Source: Fibrobacter sp. (GTDB lineage Bacteria; Fibrobacterota; Fibrobacteria; Fibrobacterales; Fibrobacteraceae). From it: a DNA stretch of 64,000 bases. Positions 41,887 to 50,997 of the stretch are shown here, piece by piece (the first letter of the stretch is position 1; each line of letters begins with the position of its first letter). The position numbers and the translations under genes are program-made. A model generated the notes under the pieces. It ran no database searches and was not told the origin of the DNA. It was given only the letters and a program-made list of their open reading frames with translations. The stretch is taken from NCBI GenBank assembly GCA_024399015.1, contig JAKSIC010000010.1:1-64000 (forward strand), written 5' to 3'.

Positions 41887-42618
41887 CTACAAGATAGTCT
41901 TTTTCTTCAATTTTTTGAAAACTCCTATTTTAAATCTGTCAAAACTTTCATTAGAGAAACCATAGGACCCTCCAAAAAGCCACGAATCCACGGAAAAACT
42001 TATGGAAAAGGCTGCGCCAAAACCGGGAAAACGGTACGCAGAAGTCAACTCCACGCTTTTTATTATCACATTCGCCCCAACAGCAAAGAAGCACCCATCC
42101 CACTCCCCATAAAATTTGAACTGTTCTCCCACATTTAAGGCTCCTCCCAGTAAGAACTCCGAATTTCTCACATCATCAAACCATCCGGACAACATTCCGC
42201 CCAAATACAGTTGTCTCCAAGTGAGGGATACGCCTAATTTATACCGATGGCGGATCCAAAGTTCCCCTGCCGGAATCCACTCCATGGAAAAGCCATAACC
42301 AGCCCCCAACGAAAACTGCGGAAAGGAATACCCCAGATTAACTTCCGAATAAGATTGCCTGTAAATGGAATCCAACAGGCGATACTCCTCCAAGAAACCA
42401 ACCCGGAGCTTCTCTCGACCAAATTCTCCCCCAGCTCCAAAATCCATTTTCGGAACATCGCCCATGGATTCAAACCAAAACCCGAAAGACGGAATCAGTT
42501 CTCGAGTTGGGGTTATGTCATACCTTGGAACCCCCGTCAAGAAAAGGGTGTTCTCAACAGCCAACGAGAATCCACAGGAAAACAAAACCAGGAGAACCCA
42601 TTTTTTCAAATAAATCAT
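41887..42618 (-). CDS. Hypothetical outer-membrane protein
   Basis: This 243-residue protein has a signal peptide (about 1-20, CGFSLA). The mature part is rich in Gly, Phe, Tyr and Trp in a beta-barrel alternation (YSFPQFSLGAGYGFSMEW, FAVGANVIIKSVEL). I do not recognise the family. The C-terminus is basic (KKLKKKTIL) rather than aromatic, which is unusual for a barrel. It lies eight bases after the lamin-tail gene and eight before the PAS gene, so the genes are probably co-transcribed. Confidence 0.68.
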   Translation of the reverse strand: MIYLKKWVLLVLFSCGFSLAVENTLFLTGVPRYDITPTRELIPSFGFWFESMGDVPKMDFGAGGEFGREKLRVGFLEEYRLLDSIYRQSYSEVNLGYSFPQFSLGAGYGFSMEWIPAGELWIRHRYKLGVSLTWRQLYLGGMLSGWFDDVRNSEFLLGGALNVGEQFKFYGEWDGCFFAVGANVIIKSVELTSAYRFPGFGAAFSISFSVDSWLFGGSYGFSNESFDRFKIGVFKKLKKKTIL

Positions 42619-42626
42619 GGCCTCCC

Positions 42627-44111
42627 CTACGGTCGCAAAATAAAGCCTACCAGATTTTCAAACTTGCCCGACCTTAGGGATACAAACGCAACCCCTGTTC
42701 TAGGCAAATCATTCAACGGGACATTCCACCAGGCATTGGACCTAGCCGGGGCAACCTGAGTCCATTGGACGCGTCCCGCGGAATCCAGCAGTTTTAACTC
42801 TACAGGATTCTCGCTTTCCACATACACCCTCAAGGATCCATTCCGGCGAACCATCCTGGACGATAGTTTGTACATAAAAGGTATTTCGTTTTGACGTGCC
42901 GATAAGCTCTGCGCAGACCGCTGGAACCCCGGAGTATATTCCGCCTTCCCAGTAATGGGGCTAAACCCCAAGGGACAGGAAACAGTAGACTTGTCCCAAG
43001 AAACAGAATCAAGAACAACATCTCCATAACAAAGGTCGAGTTTTCCCGAAGAGTTGTTCAGATAACCCAGCGAAAGCTGTACCAGCCGAGCATCCCTATA
43101 CCCAAGAATTTCCCGAAGACCAGCCGTGTCTTTTGTAAAAATGATCGATTGGAAGGGAGCGATGGAGTCTGCAGCAGATTTTTCCCACAAGCCTCCCCTG
43201 TCGCAAAAACGAAATTTTTTGAGCGACAAGGAGCGTCCCGTCCGATTGAAGACCTCCACCCATTCGGGTTCCGGTTCCTGGGGACAATGGTGAACCTCGG
43301 AAATGACAATTGGCGACGAGCCCGGCAAAACCAGCAAGGTGTCCAGAGAATCATTGTAAGAAGATTCATCCCTCGGAAGAAACGCTGTCACCTGCAAAGC
43401 CTTGCCACTCACTCCGTCGATTTCCAAGGAGGGACCAATCCGAGAAGAATCCTTCCAGGCCTTTCCGCGGAACAAGTCCTCCACCCTATAATGAATCCGG
43501 GACGAGTCACAACCCGACATGGAAAAACGCAAATTCCATTCAACCACTTCAGTTACATTCAACGCCCCCTCGTTTAACAAGGTCGCCGTAAGAGGCTCCA
43601 GCCCGCAGTCATTCACCCCAAATTCGTACAGAGGATTCGCTTCCCCTAAAGTGGGTTCCGTAACTTCCCAGCGGTCCGTTTCCTTTACCCGCTGAAATGA
43701 CGCCCCGGCCTTGGGGCTAGGCACCGAAACTGAGTCATGACAAATTAACGCCCCGTCCCGACGCCCCACCCAGGTCCGCCAATAGGTTTCCCTGGAATTC
43801 GGAAGATTCACCGCCCCCAAAAGACCGCAGTCCACCCCATCTACCTGCGGGCAAAGAACCGAATCGTGGACCAGGACAAACCTTCTCCCCTCCGGAAAGG
43901 GGAATCTCAGGGCAGCCTTTTCCTCAAACTGCACGAACAAGGAATCAAAAGCAGCGCTGCCAAAACCGCTTTTCGCGCCTCCCGAACCTCCAACAGCCTC
44001 GTCGGGCAACCGGATTTCAACAAATTCACCTTGGGAATCGCTTACGTCCACCGGGTCCGCAAGCACTTCAACCAGCATGGGGCAAGCCAACGCCGCAATA
44101 ATTTCAAGCAA
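42627..44111 (-). CDS. Secreted lamin-tail-domain protein with sorting-type C-terminus
   Basis: This gene encodes 494 residues if translation begins at TTG 44111, which has AGGGAGG five bases upstream; the ATG at 44132 lacks such a site. A short hydrophobic start (LEIIAALACPMLVEV) is not a good signal peptide, so export is uncertain. Two lamin-tail-like segments are seen: near 10-45 (DSQGEFVEIRL) and near 275-335 (SEVHHCPQEPEPEWVEVFN). The C-terminal 80 residues (ELKLLDSAGRVQW ... VSLRSGKFENLV) resemble a type IX sorting domain. The protein is probably extracellular and of unknown function. Confidence 0.72.
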   Translation of the reverse strand: MLEIIAALACPMLVEVLADPVDVSDSQGEFVEIRLPDEAVGGSGGAKSGFGSAAFDSLFVQFEEKAALRFPFPEGRRFVLVHDSVLCPQVDGVDCGLLGAVNLPNSRETYWRTWVGRRDGALICHDSVSVPSPKAGASFQRVKETDRWEVTEPTLGEANPLYEFGVNDCGLEPLTATLLNEGALNVTEVVEWNLRFSMSGCDSSRIHYRVEDLFRGKAWKDSSRIGPSLEIDGVSGKALQVTAFLPRDESSYNDSLDTLLVLPGSSPIVISEVHHCPQEPEPEWVEVFNRTGRSLSLKKFRFCDRGGLWEKSAADSIAPFQSIIFTKDTAGLREILGYRDARLVQLSLGYLNNSSGKLDLCYGDVVLDSVSWDKSTVSCPLGFSPITGKAEYTPGFQRSAQSLSARQNEIPFMYKLSSRMVRRNGSLRVYVESENPVELKLLDSAGRVQWTQVAPARSNAWWNVPLNDLPRTGVAFVSLRSGKFENLVGFILRP

Positions 44112-44241
44112 AACACCCTCCCTAGGGTGCATCCACTCTTAGCCAGTCGCGCCGGCGCTATGTTCTCGAGTAGAAAAGCCTCTAACGACTCTTCGCTAGC
44201 AGGGCTAGTCGATGGAATGGTCAGACCACAAGCTCCAAAGC
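44112..44241. repeat. Intergenic region with duplicated 3' end of the M23 gene
   Basis: An 18-bp sequence, CTAGTCGATGGAATGGTC at 44205-44222, repeats the last codons and stop of the M23 gene (44242-44259) with one mismatch. A GC-rich palindrome (GCGCCGGCGC) lies near 44150. It may reflect slippage or a decayed gene end. Confidence 0.45.
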
Positions 44242-45162
44242 CTAGTCGATGGAGTGGTCGTTAGGAAGCATATAAGCAAGCGGGTTCACAGGGTTGTTTC
44301 CCATCCAGACCTCGTAATGAAGGTGCGGACCGACGGAAAGACCGGTGTTTCCCATATAGCCAATAATCTGGTAACGGGTAACGAATTCGCCGGGATGAAC
44401 CACAAACATCTGCATGTGGCCATAGCGGGTCTTGAGACCGTTACCATGATTCAAAGTAACGAAGTTTCCGAAGGAAGAGCTGAACTGAGCGATTTCAACC
44501 ACGCCGTCGGCAGGGGCGAAAATCGGGGTCCAGCGTTCGTTGGAAATATCTACGCCCTGGTGCATCTTACCCACCTGACCGGTAATCGGGTGAATGCGGG
44601 GGCCAAAAGAAGAAGCATATCGGCCCTGGGTCGGGGCGATGGACGGAATGAAGCGCCACATGGAGAGCTTCTGTTCCATATACTTGTTCAAGTTTCTGAA
44701 GGAAGCGTCGTTGTTGGCAATCATGCTGCTAAGTCTGGTTGCAGTTTCGCCAAGGACGGACATACGTTCAAAAACCGGAGAGGACTTGCGGAGCAACAGG
44801 GAGTCGGGGCTGATGTTGCCGCCGGTACCCAGACAGCGGGAGGCTTCGTCCTGAGTGGGCAGTCCAAAACGTGCATAAAGGCGATTTTCATCCCTGAGGA
44901 AGTCCGAGGAGGTATTCTTCAGGTAATCCATGGTTTCCTGGATCTGGGACATTTCCCTATCCAATTCCAGTCGGTTATTGATCTGGTGGTTCAGGATTCC
45001 ATCATATATAGTAGTGGAAGCCACCTGGATAACAAACAGGATCACGCCGAAAACCATGAACACACGAAGAATGGGCCAAGCCTTGAACAAGAACGCCGGC
45101 ACGTGCAGCGTCATAGACTTAGTCGAATTCTGGAAGTGTATTGTGGTTTTCACGAATTCCAT
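44242..45162 (-). CDS. M23-family peptidoglycan endopeptidase, membrane anchored
   Basis: This 306-residue protein has a short cytoplasmic N-terminus, one transmembrane helix (about 30-52), a coiled-coil stretch (60-110) and a C-terminal LytM/M23 domain (about 190-300). The zinc ligands are seen in HQGVDIS (HxxxD) and HLHYEV (HxH). It should cut peptide cross-links in the periplasm or regulate amidases. A terminator at 45179-45219 lies upstream, so it probably has its own promoter. A shadow of its 3' end is duplicated in the intergenic region. Confidence 0.88.
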   Translation of the reverse strand: MEFVKTTIHFQNSTKSMTLHVPAFLFKAWPILRVFMVFGVILFVIQVASTTIYDGILNHQINNRLELDREMSQIQETMDYLKNTSSDFLRDENRLYARFGLPTQDEASRCLGTGGNISPDSLLLRKSSPVFERMSVLGETATRLSSMIANNDASFRNLNKYMEQKLSMWRFIPSIAPTQGRYASSFGPRIHPITGQVGKMHQGVDISNERWTPIFAPADGVVEIAQFSSSFGNFVTLNHGNGLKTRYGHMQMFVVHPGEFVTRYQIIGYMGNTGLSVGPHLHYEVWMGNNPVNPLAYMLPNDHSID

Positions 45163-45178
45163 GGGGCTCTAAAGATAT

Positions 45179-45219
45179 AAAAAGGCCCCCGAAAAGTCAA
45201 ACCGACCTCTTCCGGGGGC
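45179..45219 (-). terminator. Terminator between the Nif3-like and M23 genes
   Basis: Stem GCCCCCG/CGGGGGC of seven GC pairs with a 21-base loop, followed on the minus strand by five T. It ends the transcript of the Nif3-like gene. Confidence 0.7.
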
Positions 45220-45285
45220 GTAAAAACCGCAATTTAGTAAACAGATTTTTACAAACTAGACGAATTTTGCGACTCTTACCTTAGA

Positions 45286-45358
45286 TAGGATGGCACCTAC
45301 GGTGCTCCCCATAGCGGCTCAGCCATAAAATATGCAAGCATATTTTGCGGCGTTCGCC
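45286..45358. other. Palindrome-rich sequence downstream of the Nif3-like gene
   Basis: It contains the palindrome AAAATATGC-AA-GCATATTTT (45327-45346), a GCACC-TAC-GGTGC hairpin and a near-duplicate of the gene end (TAGATAGGAT near 45285 against TAAATAGGAT near 45360). No gene is supported. It may be an extra RNA stem region or the remains of a repeat. Confidence 0.4.
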
Positions 45359-46120
45359 TTAAATAGGATTATCCACGTCAATGAATTTGGCGGGGATGCG
45401 CAGTTCTTCATTGATTTTCTGGGCCAAGGCACGTACACCGAAGACCTCGGAACGATGATGACCGGCAGAAATCAAATTGAAGCCAGCCTCTTCCACCAGG
45501 ATAGGAACGGATTCCTTGATTTCACCAGTAACGAAAGCATCACAGCCCAGATTCATAGCTTCTTCAATGCCGCTAGCCCCGGATCCACTACAGATCGCCA
45601 CCTTCTTAATAGAATCGCTTCCAAAGAGGAACTGGTTCTGGACGCCCATGGGGAACGCAATGTTTGCACTTTCCAGGAATTCAACCTGGGTAGCCGGAGA
45701 TTCCCACTCGCCGATAATACCAACGGAAGCATCGCCTTCCTGCATAAAACCTTGGATATTGCTCAAGCCCATAGCCTTGGCGATAAGGGCGTTGTTGCCG
45801 ATGCCGCGGTGACCATCCAAAGGCAGATGATAGCCATACAGGGAAATACCCAGTTTCATAAGGCGGCGCATACGTTCACCGAACTTCCCCGTAAGAACAC
45901 GGTCCTCATTCTTCCAGAAGCCATTGGGATGGTGGACAATAATACAGTCTGCACCTTCTTCCACAGCCGCTTCAATCAGACGGTCACGGAAGCTGACGCC
46001 GGTAATCACCTTGGTCACTTCGTCAGAAGCCTCGACACAGAGGCCATTATTGCAATAATCATGGAACAACTGCGGAGAAAGCAGTTCATTCAACCAAGCA
46101 GAAAATTCATTAAGTTTCAT
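45359..46120 (-). CDS. Nif3-like dinuclear metal-centre protein
   Basis: A 253-residue protein from ATG 46120 (MKLNEFSAWLNELL), within the family's usual 250 to 370. Family marks are the metal-binding HHPNGFW near residue 66-72, GYHLPLDGH near 97-105, and the C-terminal SAGHHRSEVFGV. Nif3/YbgI proteins form hexameric rings with two metals per subunit, and one branch may act as a GTP cyclohydrolase-like enzyme, but the role is open. It stands alone between the M23 gene and the divergent metK. Confidence 0.88.
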   Translation of the reverse strand: MKLNEFSAWLNELLSPQLFHDYCNNGLCVEASDEVTKVITGVSFRDRLIEAAVEEGADCIIVHHPNGFWKNEDRVLTGKFGERMRRLMKLGISLYGYHLPLDGHRGIGNNALIAKAMGLSNIQGFMQEGDASVGIIGEWESPATQVEFLESANIAFPMGVQNQFLFGSDSIKKVAICSGSGASGIEEAMNLGCDAFVTGEIKESVPILVEEAGFNLISAGHHRSEVFGVRALAQKINEELRIPAKFIDVDNPI

Positions 46121-46404
46121 AAAAAACAAAACCTTGTTCGTATTTTAAACATGGATAATATACTGAAATAATTTCGTTTTTGTGGCAAGCTGCTGATATT
46201 TGTGCAAAAAATCACTTTTTCTTTTCTTGACACGTTTCCCAATTTTCTGACATTTTCCGAATAAATAATGATAAACCCGTTGTCAGGTTTTATGCGAATT
46301 TGTAAATTTATGCATAGAAAAACACAAACCGTTTTTTCAGCGCTTGGGCTGGTCAAAAATGCGACCATCTTTTCGGTGCTGTTAACACAAAAAGGAGCCA
46401 ATTA
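46121..46404. other. Divergent intergenic region upstream of metK
   Basis: A 284-bp A+T-rich region between the Nif3-like and metK starts. TTGACA lies at 46227-46232 (plus strand) without a convincing -10 at the right distance. AAAGGAG precedes metK. I looked for known SAM riboswitch patterns and saw none. Confidence 0.5.
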
Positions 46405-47598
46405 ATGGCACATTATCTCTTTACTTCCGAATCCGTCTCCAAGGGTCATCCGGACAAGGTCTGCGACCAGATCTCCGATGCCATCTTGGACGCCTGCCTT
46501 GCTCAGGACCCCTCCAGCCGCGTTGCTTGCGAAACTCTCGTGAACACCGGTCTCGTGGTCATCTCCGGTGAAATCACCACCAAGGCAGACATCGACTACC
46601 AGTCCATCGCTCGCGAAACCATCAAGGGCATCGGTTACACCGATTCCGAAATCGGCTTCGACTACAAGAGCTGCGCAGTTCTCGTTGCAGTTGACAAGCA
46701 GTCCCCGGACATCGCCCAGGGTGTTGACGCCAAGGCTGCCGACGGTAAGGAAGACGACAAGCAGGGCGCTGGCGACCAGGGCATGATGTTCGGCTTTGCT
46801 TGCGACGACACCAAGGAATTGATGCCGCTCCCCATCAGCCTCGCCCACAAGCTCATGGAAGAAATCCAGAACCTCCGCGAAAAGGGCAAGATCAAGTGGC
46901 TCCGTCCGGACGCAAAGTCCCAGGTTACTGTTGAATATGACGAAAACGACAAGCCGGTCCGCGTGGACACCGTCGTTATCTCTACCCAGCACGAAGAAAA
47001 GGTGAACGGCAAGGAACTGAAGCACAGCCAGATCGAAAAGGAAATCATCGAAAAGCTCATCAAGAAAGTGATTCCGGCAAAGCTCCTAGACAAGAAGACC
47101 CGTTACCTCATCAACCCCACCGGCAAGTTCGTCGTTGGCGGTCCTCATGGCGACTGCGGCCTTACCGGTCGTAAGATCATCGTTGACACCTACGGTGGCA
47201 TGGGCCGTCATGGTGGTGGCGCTTTCAGCGGTAAGGACCCGTCCAAGGTTGACCGTTCCGGCGCATATGCTGCACGTTACGTTGCAAAGAACATCGTGGC
47301 TGCAGGCCTCGCCCGCCGTTGCGAAGTCCAGGTTGCTTACGCCATCGGTTACTCCAAGCCGGTTTCTGTTCTCGTGAACACCTTCGGCACCGGCAAAATC
47401 GGTGACCGCGAAATCGAAGCCCTCGTAGCAAAGTTCTTCGACCTCTCTCCGGCAGGCCTCAACAAGATGCTTGACCTGAAGAAGCCGGGTTACCAGGCTA
47501 CCGCCGCTCTCGGCCACTTCGGTCGCGAAGGCAAGCGCTTCACTTGGGAAAAGACCGACAAGGCTGCCGCACTTAAGAAAGCTGCCGGCATCAAGTAA
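46405..47598 (+). CDS. metK: S-adenosylmethionine synthetase
   Basis: This 397-residue cytoplasmic enzyme makes S-adenosylmethionine from methionine and ATP. Family signatures are [16 protein letters not shown] at the start, [12 protein letters not shown] and [16 protein letters not shown], the potassium and phosphate-binding loops. Length is normal. AAAGGAG lies eight bases before the ATG. It is highly codon-biased, with strong use of GGC, AAG and TCC, as expected for a highly expressed gene. A terminator at 47651-47685 follows. Confidence 0.96.
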   Translation: MAHYLFTSESVSKGHPDKVCDQISDAILDACLAQDPSSRVACETLVNTGLVVISGEITTKADIDYQSIARETIKGIGYTDSEIGFDYKSCAVLVAVDKQSPDIAQGVDAKAADGKEDDKQGAGDQGMMFGFACDDTKELMPLPISLAHKLMEEIQNLREKGKIKWLRPDAKSQVTVEYDENDKPVRVDTVVISTQHEEKVNGKELKHSQIEKEIIEKLIKKVIPAKLLDKKTRYLINPTGKFVVGGPHGDCGLTGRKIIVDTYGGMGRHGGGAFSGKDPSKVDRSGAYAARYVAKNIVAAGLARRCEVQVAYAIGYSKPVSVLVNTFGTGKIGDREIEALVAKFFDLSPAGLNKMLDLKKPGYQATAALGHFGREGKRFTWEKTDKAAALKKAAGIK

Positions 47599-47650
47599 TC
47601 GCTTTTCCAAGCAAATGCCGCGGAGTTTTTACCCCGCGCAAAGGCATTAA

Positions 47651-47685
47651 AAAATCCTCGGTTTAACGCCGAGGATTTTTCTTTT
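47651..47685. terminator. Terminator between metK and the pectate lyase gene
   Basis: Stem AAAATCCTCGG/CCGAGGATTTT with a seven-base loop and T-rich flanks on both strands. It serves both convergent genes. A second nested hairpin (GCGG/CCGC) lies just upstream. Confidence 0.88.
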
Positions 47686-47721
47686 TACGTTCAAAGATTT
47701 CCGAGAAACAATTGCGGAACT

Positions 47722-49470
47722 TTACTTGTGCACAGAAATCAAGTTGCTGTAGCTAAAGCCTCGGGCACGAACTTGAATCATGTAGACGCCAGTGGGCAAA
47801 GCTTCCAGACTTACCACAGACTGGCCACGAGACTTGAGAACCGCACGACCATCAAGGTTCATAATTCGCATTTCGATGGAAGAGGCGGATGCACCAAAGC
47901 CTTCAAAGGAAACGGTTCTGGAGCCAACTACAACCCTAGCACTTACCGGAGCGACCATACCGATTGCTTCCGGTGTTGTATCCTTGACCGTCGTATCCGG
48001 GTTTTCAACAACAGCTTCCTTCACCAAGGTCAGGTCGAACTGATCCAGATTGGGGCCGTCCTTCCCAGCCGCAGTAGCAAAGACAATGTTGTTTTCGCCT
48101 GCAACAAGTTCAATATTGAATGTTTTAGTCTTCCATGTGGTCCAGGAAGAAGTCTTCTCAAAAGTCTGTTCTGTAGAGAAGGCGCCGGCGCTAATGGTCA
48201 GCGGGCGTGCCTCGGAAGATCCGTTGGTAAAATCCAGATCCATCTGGTATTCGCCAGCCTTTTCTACCGTCACCGGCATAGACAAACTTCCACCTACGTT
48301 AAAATTCACGTATCCCTTTCCGTGGTAGCCGCCATTGCTGCTTTCAAGAACGCCTTCGGTAATCGCGCCATCCTCAGCCTGATAAGCCTTATCGGGTGCA
48401 GGAGGTTCCGGTTCCTGGTAGTTGGCGTCGCATACAGTCGGGTTAGCCAGCGTGGCACCAGCACCAGCCTTCACCGCAGCTTCCACGTCATTGACGTTCA
48501 GCATAAAGCCCGTGTAATCGTATGGCGGAGTAAAGGAAGTTCCGTTGCCCTTCGTATTACCAGAGCAGTTGGTGTACTTATTATCAATAGGTTCTGCGAC
48601 GCCGATAGTTCCAGAAAGCCCCAGGTAAATCGGCTCGCGTTCGTTGATGAAATGGTTACGTTCGGAACGGATGCGGCACTGGTAGCCGGGAGCCATGCCC
48701 AGGACGTCAGTACCTGCAGAAATATTGGCGTCGGCAGTAATCAGGTTATTTACCACATGGATGTTTCCATAACGGCAGCGGGGCTTGCGCTGGGCTGCGG
48801 CCACCCACCAGTTAAAGGCGTAAGTCACATTCAGCTTGCCCACACTTTCCGGTTCATCATCGCTACTGCCGATAAGGTTTGATAGATTATGGGTGCTGCG
48901 CTTCTTGTAGCCGAACTTGCACCAGGTAAAGGTTACATTGTCTGCGCCCTTCACCACGTCGGCGTTGCCATCCTGGCCATCCCAGAATTCGCAATGGTCC
49001 ACCCAGATGTTGGTAGGATACTTGCCGGAGCTACCTTCAATGACGATGTTATCCCAGGCCTGGTCCGCATTGGAACCCGGACCTTCAATAACAATGTTAC
49101 GGAGAATGATGTTCTTGGCAGAGCCCGCAATACGGACGCAGGCGTTCAGCTTGGTTCCGGCCTTAAGGCCCACGATGGTCTTGTTCTGGCCATCGATGAC
49201 AAGGCGACTTCCGGAACGGTTAAGCCAACCATCGCCCAATGTGCCATCGATGTAGATGACCTTAGGGGTCGTTCCCTTTACCAGACTTTGGAGCTGGCTA
49301 AAACTGCGAACGGTATCGGCAGCAACGTTACCACCGCCGGTGACTTCAAAAGCGGTAGCGGTTCGACCGCTACGGGTTGCCCAGCCAATGGGCTTACACT
49401 GATCAGCCGCAGCAAAGGACATTACTGTAGAAAAAGCCACTGCCGCGGAAAATGAAAAAAGTTTATTCAT
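47722..49470 (-). CDS. Secreted pectate lyase (PL1) with CBM and sorting-type C-terminus
   Basis: This 582-residue protein has a signal peptide (about 1-22), a PL1 parallel beta-helix (about 30-345; NIWVDHCEFWDGQDGNADV, the Arg-Pro segment RKPRCRYGN), a carbohydrate-binding module of CBM35/CBM6 type (about 360-485) and a C-terminal sorting-type domain (about 505-582; IMNLDGRAVLKSRGQ ... LPTGVYMIQVR). It cleaves polygalacturonate by beta-elimination with calcium. Together with the polygalacturonate-binding-type lipoprotein at 22.7 kb it points to pectin contact or removal. The gene faces metK convergently. Confidence 0.9.
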   Translation of the reverse strand: MNKLFSFSAAVAFSTVMSFAAADQCKPIGWATRSGRTATAFEVTGGGNVAADTVRSFSQLQSLVKGTTPKVIYIDGTLGDGWLNRSGSRLVIDGQNKTIVGLKAGTKLNACVRIAGSAKNIILRNIVIEGPGSNADQAWDNIVIEGSSGKYPTNIWVDHCEFWDGQDGNADVVKGADNVTFTWCKFGYKKRSTHNLSNLIGSSDDEPESVGKLNVTYAFNWWVAAAQRKPRCRYGNIHVVNNLITADANISAGTDVLGMAPGYQCRIRSERNHFINEREPIYLGLSGTIGVAEPIDNKYTNCSGNTKGNGTSFTPPYDYTGFMLNVNDVEAAVKAGAGATLANPTVCDANYQEPEPPAPDKAYQAEDGAITEGVLESSNGGYHGKGYVNFNVGGSLSMPVTVEKAGEYQMDLDFTNGSSEARPLTISAGAFSTEQTFEKTSSWTTWKTKTFNIELVAGENNIVFATAAGKDGPNLDQFDLTLVKEAVVENPDTTVKDTTPEAIGMVAPVSARVVVGSRTVSFEGFGASASSIEMRIMNLDGRAVLKSRGQSVVSLEALPTGVYMIQVRARGFSYSNLISVHK

Positions 49471-49512
49471 ACAAGCACTCCCTACAACAACAAAAAATAC
49501 TCTTTACAAACT

Positions 49513-49539
49513 AAAAAAGGATACCCCTAAGGCATCCTT
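49513..49539 (-). terminator. Terminator downstream of the MBOAT gene
   Basis: Stem AAGGAT/ATCCTT with an 11-base loop and a T-run (A-run on the plus strand) after the stem on the minus strand. It lies between the algI-like stop and the pectate lyase start. Confidence 0.65.
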
Positions 49540-49566
49540 CCATTGAATATTTATCCAAACCCCTTC

Positions 49567-50985
49567 CTAGAACTGGAAATAAAGGAATGGATTGTAGCTC
49601 TGGGTAAACAAGGCCAAAATCGCCAACACAAAGATTCCCAGGGAAATTGCCACCCGGTAGGGCTTCAAGGAAATGCACCAGTTGTAGGAGCGGAAACCCC
49701 AGAAAGAGCAAACGGCAGCGAGAACCATGAACAAAATGCAACCCGGCGTAAAGATTTCAGCGGCAAGAACGCTATCAAACACGCTGACCTGGGTAAGGCC
49801 CAGCATGGTCTTCCACATACGCCAGGCTTCGCCAATATTGTCGGCACGGAACAGCACCCAGCCGAAAAGCACAATCACCTGTGTAATGATCAGCTGCACA
49901 ATCTTCGGGGCAGAAGCATACAGAGCACGACGATTGTTAGCACGTTCCAGAATCATAAAGAAGGCATGGTATAGGCCCCAGCAAACAAAAGTCCAGTTGG
50001 CTCCGTGCCAAACACCGCTGACAAACATCACCATGAACAAGTTGAAGTAAAGTCTGGGCTTGCTGACTCGGTTACCGCCCAAGGCGATATAAAGGTAATC
50101 GCGGAACCAGCTGGTCAAGGAGATATGCCAGCGCTTCCAGAAAATAGTGATACTGCGGGAGCGGTACGGGCCCTTGAAGTTTCTCGGGAAATGGAAGCCA
50201 AGCATCAAGCCGAGGCCGATAGCCATGTTGGAGTAAGCCGAGAAATCAAAATAGATCTGGAACATGTAGGCCAGGGCACCCCACCAACTGTTCAAAACGC
50301 CTGGAGCATCAGCCGCAAAGACGCGATCCGCAATGGAACCCACCTGGTTGGCCAGGAAAATCTTTTCAGCGAAACCGAAGCAGAAGAAAGTAATACCGCG
50401 AACAAAATTCTTGATGGAATGCTTTCTACTTTCAAGTTCCTTAGCCACCGTATTGTAACGGACAATAGGACCGGCCACCAACTGAGGGAACAGAGCCACA
50501 TAGCAAGCAAAAGTTGCAAAGTTCTTTACCGGAGGAGCGGTTCCGCGCCAAACATCGATGGCATAGCTCATGGACTGGAAGGTATAGAAGGAAATACCCA
50601 CCGGCAAAAGCACGGTCATAATGGTAAAAGGTTCACAACCAAGTTTTACGAGAACCGAGTTGATTGCCCCCATGCCAAACATGTAGTACTTGAAAAATCC
50701 CAGGGCACCCAGGTTGGTCACCACGGCGAGAGCCAAACCCAAATTGCGCTGACGTTTGCTAGCACCTTCCGCAGAAATCAGCTTGCCAGCAACGTACACC
50801 ACCAAGGTGGAGCCGAACATCAAGAAGACAAGCCATGGTTCCAGCCAGCCATAAAAGATATAGCTGAAAACCGTGATAAAGAAATTCAGGTAGGAATGCC
50901 TGGCACCTAACTTGCACAGTACAAAATACCCGACGAGGAACGTGGGTAGAAAATAGAACAAAAAAAGCTGGGAAGAAAAAACCAT
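49567..50985 (-). CDS. MBOAT acyltransferase, AlgI-like
   Basis: This 472-residue protein with about 11 membrane helices belongs to the MBOAT family, AlgI branch: MVFSSQLFLFYFLP at the start, LPVGISFYTFQSMSYAIDV, FDFSAYSNMAIGLG and the catalytic His in SGVWHGANW. AlgI moves acetyl groups across the membrane for O-acetylation of surface polysaccharide. No AlgJ/AlgX-type acceptor esterase is next to it; a small secreted protein gene precedes it by 12 bases. The modified polymer cannot be named. Confidence 0.9.
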   Translation of the reverse strand: MVFSSQLFLFYFLPTFLVGYFVLCKLGARHSYLNFFITVFSYIFYGWLEPWLVFLMFGSTLVVYVAGKLISAEGASKRQRNLGLALAVVTNLGALGFFKYYMFGMGAINSVLVKLGCEPFTIMTVLLPVGISFYTFQSMSYAIDVWRGTAPPVKNFATFACYVALFPQLVAGPIVRYNTVAKELESRKHSIKNFVRGITFFCFGFAEKIFLANQVGSIADRVFAADAPGVLNSWWGALAYMFQIYFDFSAYSNMAIGLGLMLGFHFPRNFKGPYRSRSITIFWKRWHISLTSWFRDYLYIALGGNRVSKPRLYFNLFMVMFVSGVWHGANWTFVCWGLYHAFFMILERANNRRALYASAPKIVQLIITQVIVLFGWVLFRADNIGEAWRMWKTMLGLTQVSVFDSVLAAEIFTPGCILFMVLAAVCSFWGFRSYNWCISLKPYRVAISLGIFVLAILALFTQSYNPFLYFQF

Positions 50986-50997
50986 AGAAGGGCGAGA

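Noticed and set aside
46117-46401. Minus-strand frame of 94 codons between the Nif3-like gene and metK
   Set aside because: It starts within the metK leader, has no RBS and A+T-run composition, and overlaps the Nif3-like start.
46121-46404. SAM riboswitch upstream of metK
   Set aside because: No match by eye to the SAM-I, SAM-II or SAM-III/SMK conserved cores.
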